A program made the translations under genes and the position numbers. This document shows, one piece after another, positions 1 through 6,929 of a stretch of DNA of 7,417 bases (the first letter of the stretch is position 1; each line of letters opens with the position of its first letter). A model generated the notes under the pieces. That model made no database searches and was not told where the DNA came from. It saw only the letters and a list, made by a program, of their open reading frames with translations. This DNA is from Rhodococcus sp. IITR03 (lineage in GTDB: Bacteria; Actinomycetota; Actinomycetes; Mycobacteriales; Mycobacteriaceae): NCBI GenBank assembly GCA_001017865.1, contig LATQ01000001.1:333976-341392 (forward strand), read 5' to 3'.

Positions 1-1
1 G

Positions 2-280
2 CCGCGCGGTACTGCGGCCGATGCCGTCGTCGACGCGATCGTCGCCGCAGCCGAGACTGTGCGGCCGTCACCCGGCCCGCTCCGGGGCGCGTCCCCGGAG
101 GAGATCGGTCTGGTCGCTCGATGGCTCGACGGCGAAGACATCCGCATCGTCCGGGCGAGCCAGGGCTGGTGCGAACCGACACGGGGCGCAGGTCGGTGGA
201 GCGCGTGGGCCGAGCTCGCACGCGACGCCCGCGCGGTCCGCAGGCTCCTCTCCGCCGACGAGCCGTACCGCTTAGGCTGA
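2..280 (+). CDS. C-terminal end of DEDDh exonuclease / UvrC-like nuclease (partial)
   Basis: The reading frame is open from the first bases to a TGA at 278-280 and gives 92 residues; the start lies outside the window. The tail contains EEIGLVARWLDG followed by RIVRASQGWCEPTRGAGRW. From memory this resembles the end of the actinobacterial protein that joins a DEDDh 3'-5' exonuclease to a GIY-YIG/UvrC-like nuclease (M. tuberculosis Rv2191), which sits at the same place next to trpD and ctaE. The catalytic domains are not in the window, so the call rests on the tail sequence and gene order. Such proteins are thought to act in DNA repair or processing. Codon use is normal for the region except for a TTA leucine at 272-274, just before the stop. 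The next gene begins 32 bases downstream and may be co-transcribed. Confidence 0.65.
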   Translation, partial: PRGTAADAVVDAIVAAAETVRPSPGPLRGASPEEIGLVARWLDGEDIRIVRASQGWCEPTRGAGRWSAWAELARDARAVRRLLSADEPYRLG

Positions 281-301
281 TGCAATCCCCGAGGAAGGTT
301 G

Positions 302-307
302 AAGGAG
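302..307 (+). promoter_or_regulatory. Ribosome binding site of the Lrp-type gene
   Basis: AAGGAG lies 5 bases before the ATG at 313 and is a strong Shine-Dalgarno match. It fixes this start against longer upstream openings in the same frame, which would overlap the exonuclease gene in an unrelated, arginine-rich reading. Confidence 0.7.
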
Positions 308-312
308 ACCAC

Positions 313-588
313 ATGATCAACGCGATCGTCCTGATCGACGCCGAGGCGAACCGTATCCCCGAGACCGCGCAAGCGGTGGCCGACCTCGACGGTGTCGACA
401 CGGTGTACTCCTGCGCAGGCGACGTCGACCTCGTGGCCGTGGTCCGGGTCCGCGACCACGAGAAGATCGCGGACGTCGTCACCCGGGGCATCAACAAGAT
501 CGACGGCGTGACGAAGACCGTCACCCACATCGCGTTCCAGTCGTACTCGAGCGCCGACGTCGAGGCCGGCTTCTCGATCGGGAACTGA
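313..588 (+). CDS. Stand-alone Lrp/AsnC ligand-binding (RAM) domain protein
   Basis: The 91-residue protein begins MINAIVLIDAEANRIPETAQ and ends with SADVEAGFSIGN. It matches the Lrp/AsnC effector-binding domain (RAM domain, ferredoxin-like fold): strand INAIVLIDAE, helix with ETAQAVADL, GVDTVYSCAGDVDLVAVVRV, helix HEKIADVVTRGINKI, and DGVTKTVTHIAF. There is no helix-turn-helix, so it cannot bind DNA alone in the manner of full-length Lrp. Single-domain members of this family form dimers and higher oligomers and bind amino acids; which ligand this one binds cannot be seen. The start is set by AAGGAG five bases upstream. It lies 32 bases after the exonuclease gene on the same strand, with no clear promoter between, so read-through is possible. 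It faces trpD tail to tail. The frame is intact. Confidence 0.85.
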   Translation: MINAIVLIDAEANRIPETAQAVADLDGVDTVYSCAGDVDLVAVVRVRDHEKIADVVTRGINKIDGVTKTVTHIAFQSYSSADVEAGFSIGN

Positions 589-607
589 CACCGCGCAGCA
601 CCACCGA

Positions 608-650
608 CGAACGACGGGCCCGCACCGATGCAGTGCGGGCCCGTCGTTCG
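608..650 (+). terminator. Hairpin terminator between convergent genes (probably bidirectional)
   Basis: An 18-bp perfect stem (608-625 with 633-650) encloses a 7-base loop, CGATGCA. The stem core is GACGGGCCCGC. It starts 19 bases after the Lrp-type gene and ends 20 bases before the trpD stop, so it can end transcripts from both sides. There is no clean T-run on either strand, which is common for actinobacterial terminators. Confidence 0.78.
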
Positions 651-670
651 GTGTCCTTACTCTTCCCCGG

Positions 671-1788
671 TCACTTCTGTCCGGAACCGGCACCCAGCCG
701 CGTGGTGACCTCTGCCCACTGCTCGAGGACGGCCGTGGCCCGGCCGCTGTCGATCGCCTCTGCCGCCGTCTCGAGCCCGGCCGTGAGGGCGTCCTCGAGA
801 ACGCCGTCGACGCCCCGGAAGGCTGCGATCGCCCCGGCGGCGTTGAGGAGCACGGCGTCGCGCACCGGCCCCGTCTCCCCCGCCAGGACGGCCCGCGCGA
901 TCGCCGCGTTCTCCGTGGCGTCGCCTCCGCGGAGCGCCTCGAGCGGAACCCGTTCGATGCCCAGATCGCGCGGATCGAGCGTCACGACCCGGACCTCGCC
1001 GCCGTGGACGATGTGCACGCGCGAGGTCGTGGAGGTGGTCAGTTCGTCGAGACCGTCGTCGCCGCGGACGACGAGCGCCGAATTGCCGCGCTGCGCGAGC
1101 ACACCGGCGACGGTCGGGACGAGCGGTTCGAAGGCGCATCCGATCAGACCGGCACTCGGGCGGGCCGGTTGGTGAGCGGGCCGAGGACGTTGAAGACCGT
1201 CGGGATGCCGATCTGCTTGCGCGGTGCGGCCGCGAAACGCAGCGCCGGGTGGTAGACCGGCGCGAAGCAGAATCCGATCCCGGCCTCGGCGACCGAGCGG
1301 GCCACCTCGTCGGGTCCGAGATCGATGTGCACCCCGAGCGCTTCGAGCACGTCGGCGCCGCCGCTCTTGGACGAGGCAGCGCGGTTGCCGTGCTTGACCA
1401 CGCGGATACCCGCTGCGGCGACGACCAGCGAGGCCATCGTGGAGATGTTGACGGTGTTCGCCCGGTCGCCACCGGTGCCCACCACGTCGACCACGTCACC
1501 GTCGACCGGGACCAGCCGGGCGTAGTCGAGCATCGTGTCGGCGAGTGCCCGCACTTCCTCGGGTGTCTCGCCCTTCATCTTCAGAGCGACGCCGAAGGCC
1601 GCGATCTGGGCGGGGGTGGCGTTGTCGGAGAAGATCTCGCTCATCGCCCATCGCGCCTCGGCGGCGGACAGGTCCTGTCCGGCGGTGAGCACTCCCAGGA
1701 CGGAGGGCCAGTTCTGCGTCACCTCGTCCGCGTCTCGCGTCGCGTTCATCGCACCTGCCCTCGCCGCATCTCGCTCCTCACCGGGCAC
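671..1788 (-). CDS. trpD: Anthranilate phosphoribosyltransferase TrpD, interrupted by one apparent frameshift
   Basis: TrpD transfers the phosphoribosyl group of PRPP to anthranilate, the second committed step of tryptophan synthesis, in the cytosol. Visible motifs are the PRPP-binding loop GTGGD (residues 104-108) followed by NTVNIST, then [13 protein letters not shown] (132-144), NVLGPLTN (200-207) and, after the break, [12 protein letters not shown]. The frame breaks after GPLTN. The sequence reads AACCGGCCC where AACCCGGCCC would continue as [16 protein letters not shown], so one C (plus-strand G near 1167-1168) is missing. As written the first part stops at 1144-1146, and the second part lies in another frame from about 1166 to 671. 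Restoring the base gives 372 residues, close to the roughly 370 usual in mycobacteria. The GTG start at 1788 is chosen for its GGAGG; an ATG at 1749 is the alternative. It follows the 152-residue gene by 23 bases and is probably co-transcribed with it. Confidence 0.9.
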
Positions 1789-1795
1789 CGGCGTG

Positions 1796-1800
1796 CCTCC
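1796..1800 (-). promoter_or_regulatory. Ribosome binding site deciding the GTG start of trpD
   Basis: On the minus strand GGAGG stands 7 bases before GTG at 1788. The inner ATG at 1747-1749 has only a weak purine stretch upstream. The site lies in the 23-base gap after the stop of the upstream minus-strand gene. Confidence 0.6.
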
Positions 1801-1811
1801 GACCGGTCAGC

Positions 1812-2270
1812 TTAGCCAGCGGCATCCTCCGGTTGCAGAGCGTCCCATCCCAGGGCCGTTCCACCGAGCCGCTGGGCGAGCGAGGCCATGCGCGACTTCT
1901 CCTGCGCACAGTGCAGTGCATCGAGGACCTGGACACGCTGCAGGATCACCGGAGCACCCTCGACGACGGCGGCGGGCGGGACGTTGCCGCCGCCGGTTCC
2001 GGCCACGACGTAGCCGTCCTGGCCGGCCAGTTCCACCGCCCGGTCCACCGTGTCGGCGGGCAGGACGAGGTGATGCCGCAGAACCGCCTCGTCCTCGGCC
2101 TGCCACGCAGGCGTCGCCTCGGCGGCGCGCTCGAGCGCCGTCGAACACGCCTCCGCGTCGTCGAATGACGAGACGACAACGACCAGGTCGGCCCGCTTCG
2201 CGTCGAGTGGTTCGCTGCGCCGGCCGACCAGGGACCGCAGCCACCCCCGAAGACCCTTTCCGGTACTCAT
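1812..2270 (-). CDS. Conserved-looking hypothetical protein upstream of trpD
   Basis: I do not recognise a family. The 152-residue product has a basic start ([20 protein letters not shown]), then a strand-helix unit, [20 protein letters not shown], and a second, [20 protein letters not shown], with a glycine-rich turn [10 protein letters not shown] and a helical tail with [18 protein letters not shown]. There is no signal peptide or membrane segment, so it is probably cytosolic. The alternation suggests a small alpha/beta or ferredoxin-like fold, which is a guess. The ATG at 2268-2270 is preferred although its ribosome site is weak; a longer frame reaching 2414 would be arginine-rich and would run into the ctaE promoter. 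GC-rich third positions and an unbroken frame support a real gene. It is the first gene of a two-gene unit with trpD and is divergent from ctaE. Confidence 0.7.
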   Translation of the reverse strand: MSTGKGLRGWLRSLVGRRSEPLDAKRADLVVVVSSFDDAEACSTALERAAEATPAWQAEDEAVLRHHLVLPADTVDRAVELAGQDGYVVAGTGGGNVPPAAVVEGAPVILQRVQVLDALHCAQEKSRMASLAQRLGGTALGWDALQPEDAAG

Positions 2271-2363
2271 GTCACCACGATCGCACGTGACCTCCGCGAC
2301 CCTCCGAAATGTCCCGTGTGGCACCCTTCCGAGCACCCGCCACCGAGTGCCCACCTGGAGAAA

Positions 2364-2382
2364 TGCAGGGCTGGGACCTGCA
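2364..2382. repeat. Short inverted repeat upstream of ctaE
   Basis: TGCAGG and CCTGCA form a perfect 6-bp inverted repeat around a 7-base spacer. It lies in the 174-base divergent region between the minus-strand hypothetical gene and ctaE, about 60 to 80 bases before the ctaE start. It could be an operator or chance. The rest of 2271-2406 shows no other structure that I can support. Confidence 0.3.
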
Positions 2383-2406
2383 CGGACGCGCCGATTTCGG
2401 CCCCGA

Positions 2407-2444
2407 TTGCCCAAGACGTACTACGACGGGTCATACTAGCCAGC
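2407..2444 (+). promoter_or_regulatory. Candidate promoter giving a leaderless ctaE transcript
   Basis: CATACT at 2432-2437 resembles a -10 element, and TTGCCC at 2407-2412 could be a -35, with a 19-base spacer that is longer than usual. Seven bases separate the -10 from the GTG at 2445, which is the usual distance to a transcription start. There is no Shine-Dalgarno match in the bases before the GTG (ACTAGCCAGC). A leaderless message, common in mycobacteria and relatives, would explain this. It is an inference from spacing. Confidence 0.4.
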
Positions 2445-3059
2445 GTGACGAGCGCAGTAGGGACTTCAGGATCTGCAATCACACAGCGCGTGCACTCGTT
2501 GAACCGGCCCAACCTGGTCAGCGTCGGCACCATCGTGTGGTTGTCCAGTGAGCTCATGTTTTTCGCAGGGCTCTTCGCCATGTACTTCGTGGCACGGGCA
2601 CAGGCCCCGGAGGGCATGTGGCCGCCCCCGCCCACCCACTTGAACCTGTGGTTGGCGGTACCGATCACCATGGTGCTGATCGCTTCTTCCTTCACCTGCC
2701 AGCTGGGCGTCTTCGCCGCCGAGCGCGGCGACGTCTTCGGCCTGCGCCGGTGGTACATCGTCACCCTCGGCATGGGCACCTTCTTCGTGCTCGGCCAGGG
2801 CTACGAGTACATCACCCTGGTGAAGGACGGCACGACCATCCCGGGCAGCGTGTACGGCTCGGTGTTCTACATGACCACCGGTTTCCACGGCCTGCACGTC
2901 ATCGGCGGCCTCATCGCTTTCGTGTTCCTGCTGTTCCGCACGAAGGTCAGCAAGTTCACGCCTGCGCAGGCCACTGCAGCCATCGTCGTTTCGTATTACT
3001 GGCACTTCGTCGACATCGTTTGGATCGCGCTGTTTGCCACGATTTATTTCATCCGTTAG
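2445..3059 (+). CDS. ctaE: Cytochrome c oxidase (aa3) subunit III CtaE
   Basis: CtaE is the third core subunit of the aa3-type terminal oxidase, an integral membrane protein that stabilises the catalytic subunit I in the respiratory complex III-IV supercomplex. The 204-residue product closely follows the mycobacterial protein: [20 protein letters not shown] at the start, then [45 protein letters not shown] and finally [20 protein letters not shown]. Five hydrophobic membrane segments can be traced, as expected for actinobacterial CtaE. The GTG at 2445 is chosen because it gives the conserved start and length; an ATG 43 codons earlier adds unrelated residues and would lie upstream of the likely promoter. 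The frame is intact. qcrC follows after 64 bases on the same strand and is probably in the same operon. Confidence 0.95.
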   Translation: MTSAVGTSGSAITQRVHSLNRPNLVSVGTIVWLSSELMFFAGLFAMYFVARAQAPEGMWPPPPTHLNLWLAVPITMVLIASSFTCQLGVFAAERGDVFGLRRWYIVTLGMGTFFVLGQGYEYITLVKDGTTIPGSVYGSVFYMTTGFHGLHVIGGLIAFVFLLFRTKVSKFTPAQATAAIVVSYYWHFVDIVWIALFATIYFIR

Positions 3060-3111
3060 CCAGCTGAACGCCCAGGCAGCCCCCTGACGTCCAGTCCGTC
3101 CCGACATAAAA

Positions 3112-3118
3112 AAAGGGA
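3112..3118 (+). promoter_or_regulatory. Ribosome binding site of qcrC next to an A7 run
   Basis: AAAGGGA lies 5 bases before the ATG at 3124 and overlaps a run of seven A (3108-3114), unusual in such GC-rich DNA. It supports the 3124 start. An in-frame ATG at 3160 has a GAGGG upstream and is a weaker alternative. Confidence 0.5.
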
Positions 3119-3123
3119 TACAG

Positions 3124-3996
3124 ATGAGTTCATCCCCACCTCTCGCCTCCGAGGGTGACATGCCCGGTCGATCCTCTGCAGCCGATGCTGCGAAGTCCCG
3201 CCGCCAGCGCAAGATGCGCCGGCGCGTCACCGGAGCGTTGGTCCTCGCGCTCGGTCTCCTCAGCGCAGGCTTCATCGCCTCCGCGCTGACACCTGCCCCG
3301 CAGGTGGCTACAGCGCAGGACGACCAGAGCGCTCTGATCCGCGAGGGTCAGCAGCTCTACGAGACCTCCTGCGTGACCTGTCACGGTGTCAACCTTCAGG
3401 GTGTCCAGGACCGCGGTCCCAGCCTGATCGGTGTCGGCGAGGCCGCCGTCTACTTCCAGGTCTCCTCGGGCCGCATGCCGATGATGCGCAACGAGGCCCA
3501 GGCCCTCCGCAAGGACCCGAAGTTCGACGCCGCGCAGACCGACGCCCTCGGCGCGTACATCCAGGCCAACGGTGGAGGCCCGACCGTCATCCGCGACGAG
3601 AACGGCGAAATCGCCCAGTCGTCGCTGCGCGGCAACGACATCGGACGCGGTTCGGAGCTCTTCCGCCAGAACTGCGCGTCCTGCCACAACTTCACCGGAC
3701 GCGGCGGCGCGCTCTCGTCCGGCAAGTTCGCACCGAACCTGGATCCGGCCAACGAGCAGCAGATCTACACCGCGATGCTCACCGGCCCCCAGAACATGCC
3801 GAAGTTCTCCGACCGTCAGCTGACGGTCGAGGAGAAGCAGGACATCATCGCGTACATCAAGTCCGCCAGTGAGACGAGAGACCCGGGTGGCTACGGGCTC
3901 GGCGGCTTCGGCCCCGGTGCCGAAGGGCCGACCATGTGGGTCGTCGGCATGGTCGCCGTCGTCGGCGCTGCACTGTGGATCGGAGCAAGGTCATGA
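3124..3996 (+). CDS. qcrC: Diheme cytochrome c subunit QcrC of the cytochrome bcc complex
   Basis: QcrC carries electrons from the Rieske centre of complex III straight to the CuA centre of the aa3 oxidase, replacing soluble cytochrome c in actinobacteria. The 290-residue protein has a basic cytoplasmic start, a membrane segment at about residues 36-55 ([19 protein letters not shown]), and two heme-binding CXXCH sites: CVTCH at 83-87 and CASCH at 184-188. Candidate distal methionine ligands are M118 in SGRMP and M225 in GPQNMP. A second hydrophobic segment at about 270-287 ([17 protein letters not shown]) anchors the C-terminus, leaving the heme domains outside. The length matches the family (about 280 in M. 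tuberculosis). The frame is intact. Its stop overlaps the qcrA start in ATGA (3993-3996), pointing to coupled translation. It follows ctaE by 64 bases. Confidence 0.96.
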   Translation: MSSSPPLASEGDMPGRSSAADAAKSRRQRKMRRRVTGALVLALGLLSAGFIASALTPAPQVATAQDDQSALIREGQQLYETSCVTCHGVNLQGVQDRGPSLIGVGEAAVYFQVSSGRMPMMRNEAQALRKDPKFDAAQTDALGAYIQANGGGPTVIRDENGEIAQSSLRGNDIGRGSELFRQNCASCHNFTGRGGALSSGKFAPNLDPANEQQIYTAMLTGPQNMPKFSDRQLTVEEKQDIIAYIKSASETRDPGGYGLGGFGPGAEGPTMWVVGMVAVVGAALWIGARS

Positions 3997-5117
3997 GTGG
4001 CGGCGAAACGCCGAACAAGCACACGGTCGAAGATCTCGACCGGATGAGCCGGGACGACCTCGTCACGCTCGGCACGAACCTCGACGGTGTCGACGTCGCG
4101 TTCCGCAAGGACCGCTGGCCCGTCGAAGGCACCCGTGCCGAGAAGCGGGCCGAGCGCAACGTCGCCTTCTGGTTCGCCCTCGCGGGCATCGCGGGTGTCG
4201 CGTTCATCGCGATCTACCTGTTCTGGCCGTGGGAGTACCAGGCATCGGCGACGAGAACTACGGCTGGTACAGCCTCTACACCCCGATGCTCGGCCTGACC
4301 CTGGGTCTGGCCATCCTCGGCATCGGTGTGGGCGCGGTGCAGTTCACCAAGAAGTTCATCCCGGAGGAGGTGTCGATCCAGGATCGGCACGACGGCGGCT
4401 CGCCCGAGGTCGATCGCAAGACGATCGTCGCCGAGCTCTCCGACTCGCTCGAGACGTCGACCCTGCCGCGTCGCAAGCTGATCAAGCGCACCGCGATCTT
4501 CGGTGGTGGCGCGCTCGGCCTCGGTCTGATCATGCCGCTCGGCGGCTGATCAAGAACCCGTGGGCCGAGGGTGACCAGTCGTCGCTGTGGGTGTCGGGCT
4601 GGACCCCGCGCTACCCCGGCGAGACCATCTACCTGCGTCGCGACACCGGCCGCCCCCAGGACATCGTCCTGGTGCGCCCGGAGGACCTCGACGCCGGCGG
4701 TATGGAGACGGTGTTCCCGTTCCGCGAGTCCGATCGCGGCGACGACCACGCTCTGCTGCAGGGCCTGCGCGGCATCCGCAACGCCGTCATGCTCATCCGT
4801 CTGCGCACCGAGGACACCGAGCGTGTCGTCAAGCGCAAGGGCCAGGAGAGCTTCAACTACGGCGACTACTTCGCGTACTCGAAGATCTGCACGCACCTCG
4901 GCTGCCGACCTCGCTCTACGAGCAGCAGACGCACCGCATCCTGTGCCCGTGCCACCAGTCGCAGTTCGATGCGCTGGAGTACGGCAAGCCGATTTTCGGT
5001 CCCGCTGCTCGCGCACTGCCGCAGCTTCCGATTACAGTGAACGAAGAGGGCTTCCTGGTCGCCAACGGTGACTTCATCGAGGCACTCGGCCCGGCATTCT
5101 GGGAGCGTCGCCCGTGA
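3993..5117 (+). CDS. qcrA: Rieske iron-sulfur subunit QcrA, interrupted by three apparent frameshifts
   Basis: QcrA carries the [2Fe-2S] centre that takes electrons from menaquinol and passes them to QcrC. After a polar start come three membrane segments typical of the actinobacterial subunit: [40 protein letters not shown] and [16 protein letters not shown]. The Rieske domain follows, with cluster boxes CTHLGC (4888-4905) and CPCHQS (from 4944). The frame changes three times, each explained by one missing base: near 4241-4242 (after WPWEYQ, GGG read as GG), near 4546-4547 (CC read as C, creating a false TGA at 4547-4549) and near 4905-4906 (CCC read as CC, right after the first cluster box). 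Restoring them gives 375 residues ending [17 protein letters not shown]. The ATG overlaps the qcrC stop, and the TGA overlaps the qcrB GTG. Confidence 0.93.
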
Positions 5118-6771
5118 GTACTGCAACCCCGTCCCGCGCCGCACAGATCGGCGAGAATCTCGATTCTCGCTACCACCTGTCCGCGGGCATCCGCCGCCAG
5201 ATCAACAAGGTGTTCCCCACCCACTGGTCCTTCCTCCTGGGTGAGATCGCGCTCTACAGCTTCGTCATCCTGTTGATCTCGGGTGTCTTCCTCACCCTGT
5301 TCTTCGACCCGTCGATGGCGCACGTCATCTACGACGCGTCTACACGCCGCTGCGCGGTGTGGGTATGTCCCGCGCCTACGAGACGACCCTGAACCTCTCC
5401 TTCGAGGTCCGCGGTGGTCTGTTCGTGCGACAGATTCACCACTGGGCAGCACTGATGTTCGCAGCGTCGATCGTCGTCCACCTGCTGCGCGTGTTCTTCA
5501 CCGGTGCGTTCCGGCGTCCGCGCGAAGCCAACTGGGTGATCGGCTCGCTGCTGCTCATCCTGGCGATGTTCGAAGGCTTCTTCGGTTACTCGCTCCCCGA
5601 CGACCTGCTCTCGGGCACCGGCCTCCGCGCCGCGTTCTCGGGCATCACGCTCTCGATCCCGATCATCGGTTCGTGGATGCACTGGGCGATCTTCGGTGGC
5701 GACTTCCCGGGTGAGCTGATCATCCGCGCTTCTACGTGCTGCACGTGCTGCTCGTCCCGGGCATCATCCTGGCCTTGATCGCCGCGCACCTCGCGCTGGT
5801 CTGGTACCAGAAGCACACGCAGTTCCCCGGCCCCGGCCGCACGGAGCAGAACGTCGTCGGCGTTCGTATCCTCCCGGTCTTCGCCGTCAAGTCGGGTGCG
5901 TTCTTCGCGATGACCTTCGCGGTGCTCGCCTGATGTCCGGCCTGCTGCAGATCAACCCGGTCTGGAACATCGGCCCGTACAACCCGTCGCAGGTGTCCGC
6001 CGGCTCGCAGCCCGACATCTACATGATGTGGACGGACGGCATGGCCCGTATCTGGCCGGCATGGGAGCTGTACCTGTTCAACCGGTACACGATCCCGCAG
6101 CCGTTCTGGATCGCGCTGATCATGGGCCTGGTGTTCGTCGTGCTCACGGTCTACCCGTGGATCGAGAAGAAGTTCACGAAGGACGACGCACACCACAACC
6201 TGCTCCAGCGTCCGCGCGACGTGCCGGTCCGCACCGGTATCGGGTTCATGGCCCTGGCGTTCTACGCCGTTGCCACGATCATGTGCATCAACGACATCAT
6301 CGCGTTCAAGTTCGACATCTCGATCAACGCGACGACCTGGATGGGCCGTATCGGTCTCGTCCTGCTCCCGCCGCTCGCCTACTACATCGCGTACCGGTTC
6401 TGCCTGGGTCTGCAGCGCAGCGACCGCCAGGTACTCGAGCACGGCATCGAGACGGGCATCGTCCGTCGCCTGCCGACCGGCGAGTACATCGAGATCCACC
6501 AGCCGCTCGGCCCGGTGGACGAGCACGGCCATCCGATCCCACTGGAGTACCAGGCGGCCCCGGTTCCGAAGCGTATGAACCGCCTCGGCAGCGCCGGCAA
6601 GCCCGGTGCCGGCAGCTGGTGGAGCCCGGACCCGGCCGACGAGGCCGCCGCTCTCGAGGCTGCCCACCACGAGGCCGAGCTCGAGCTGCGGAACACGCTC
6701 CGCGAGTACCAGGAGCGCGTCCACGGCAACGGAGACGGCGCAGCCAGCTGCCCGACAAGTCGCAGCACTGA
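5114..6771 (+). CDS. qcrB: Cytochrome b subunit QcrB of the bcc complex, interrupted by four apparent frameshifts
   Basis: QcrB holds the two b hemes and the menaquinol sites of complex III. Restored, it has 553 residues (549 in M. tuberculosis). It begins with GTG overlapping the qcrA stop as GTGA, and contains [40 protein letters not shown] with heme ligands near H109 and H123, the conserved SLPDDLLSG, and a helix with ligands near H211 and H226 (15 apart, as in b6-type proteins). Later come [17 protein letters not shown] and the long cytosolic tail seen in actinobacteria. Frame changes, each one missing base: near 5336 (DGVYTPL expected), 5724-5725 (IIPRFYVL expected), 5929-5930 (false TGA at 5931-5933; VLALMSGLL expected) and 6740. 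The last returns the frame to SQLPDKSQH and the TGA at 6769; without it the frame stays open to the window end. Confidence 0.93.
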
Positions 6772-6789
6772 TCCGCATCAGCGGCTCGT

Positions 6790-6822
6790 AACGGGCCCCG
6801 GACCATCACGGTCCGCCCCGTT
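6790..6822 (+). terminator. Hairpin terminator of the ctaE-qcrCAB operon
   Basis: AACGGG (6790-6795) pairs with CCCGTT (6817-6822), and CGGACC (6799-6804) with GGTCCG (6810-6815) around the loop ATCAC; a small internal bulge separates the two stems. It begins 18 bases after the restored qcrB stop. No strong T-run follows. Its position supports 6771 as the true end of qcrB. Confidence 0.7.
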
Positions 6823-6875
6823 CGTCGTTCGCGGGTCCTCCCCTCCCCCACCGGATATCGTCCGGAGCGTACGTC

Positions 6876-6906
6876 TTGACCTTGACACTGTGACAAGCGC
6901 TCGAAT
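6876..6906 (+). promoter_or_regulatory. MerR-type promoter and operator of the HEAT-repeat gene
   Basis: A -35 element TTGACC (6876-6881) and a -10 element TCGAAT (6901-6906) are 19 bases apart. Between them is an imperfect 17-bp palindrome, CTTGACACTGTGACAAG (6881-6897), with a single mismatched pair. An overlong spacer filled by a dyad is the mark of promoters activated by MerR-family regulators, which untwist the DNA when bound to their effector. The expected transcription start, near 6913, lies just before the ribosome binding site. No merR gene is seen in the window; it may lie just beyond the right edge. A second -35-like TTGACA (6882-6887) lies inside the dyad but has no good -10 at 17 bases. 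Confidence 0.65.
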
Positions 6907-6914
6907 GGGTCGTG

Positions 6915-6921
6915 AAGGAGG
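6915..6921 (+). promoter_or_regulatory. Ribosome binding site of the HEAT-repeat gene, possibly in a small hairpin
   Basis: AAGGAGG lies 8 bases before the ATG at 6930 and is close to a perfect Shine-Dalgarno sequence. GGAG (6917-6920) can pair with CTCC (6925-6928) across GTGC, which could partly hide the site. The stem is only 4 bp, so any regulatory effect is speculative. The site favours 6930 over the GTG at 6912. Confidence 0.6.
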
Positions 6922-6929
6922 TGCCTCCC

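Noticed and set aside
657..1499. Alternative 280-codon minus-strand frame across trpD
   Set aside because: It is arginine- and serine-rich and out of register with the TrpD motifs, which are read in the neighbouring frames.
2271..2291. GTCAC/GTGAC inverted repeat with an inner CGATCG next to the ATG of the hypothetical gene
   Set aside because: The outer and inner symmetry centres do not coincide and the arms are only 5 bp, so it may well be chance.
2271..2414. Longer start for the minus-strand hypothetical gene
   Set aside because: The added 48 residues are arginine-rich with poor codon bias and would extend into the region expected to hold control sites.
2316..2444. Upstream ATG giving ctaE 43 extra residues
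   Set aside because: The extra residues have no family match, the region contains the likely promoter, and the GTG at 2445 gives the conserved TSAVGTSG start.
6028..6771. Plus-strand open frame of 247 codons inside qcrB
   Set aside because: It is an off-frame reading of qcrB rich in R, P and H. Only its last residues (SQLPDKSQH) belong to the gene, after the break at 6740.
3993..6771. Programmed ribosomal frameshifting in qcrA and qcrB
   Set aside because: There are seven events in two genes that are normally uninterrupted, none with a recognisable slippery heptamer and stimulating structure. Single-base loss explains all of them.
671..6771. True pseudogenes
   Set aside because: Apart from the one-base losses the sequences are well conserved, with no missense loss of key residues and no larger deletions in trpD, qcrA or qcrB.
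5732..6778. Long open frame of 348 codons on the minus strand opposite qcrB
   Set aside because: It is the antisense shadow of a GC-rich gene. Its product is low-complexity and matches nothing I know, while the plus strand gives clear QcrB sequence.
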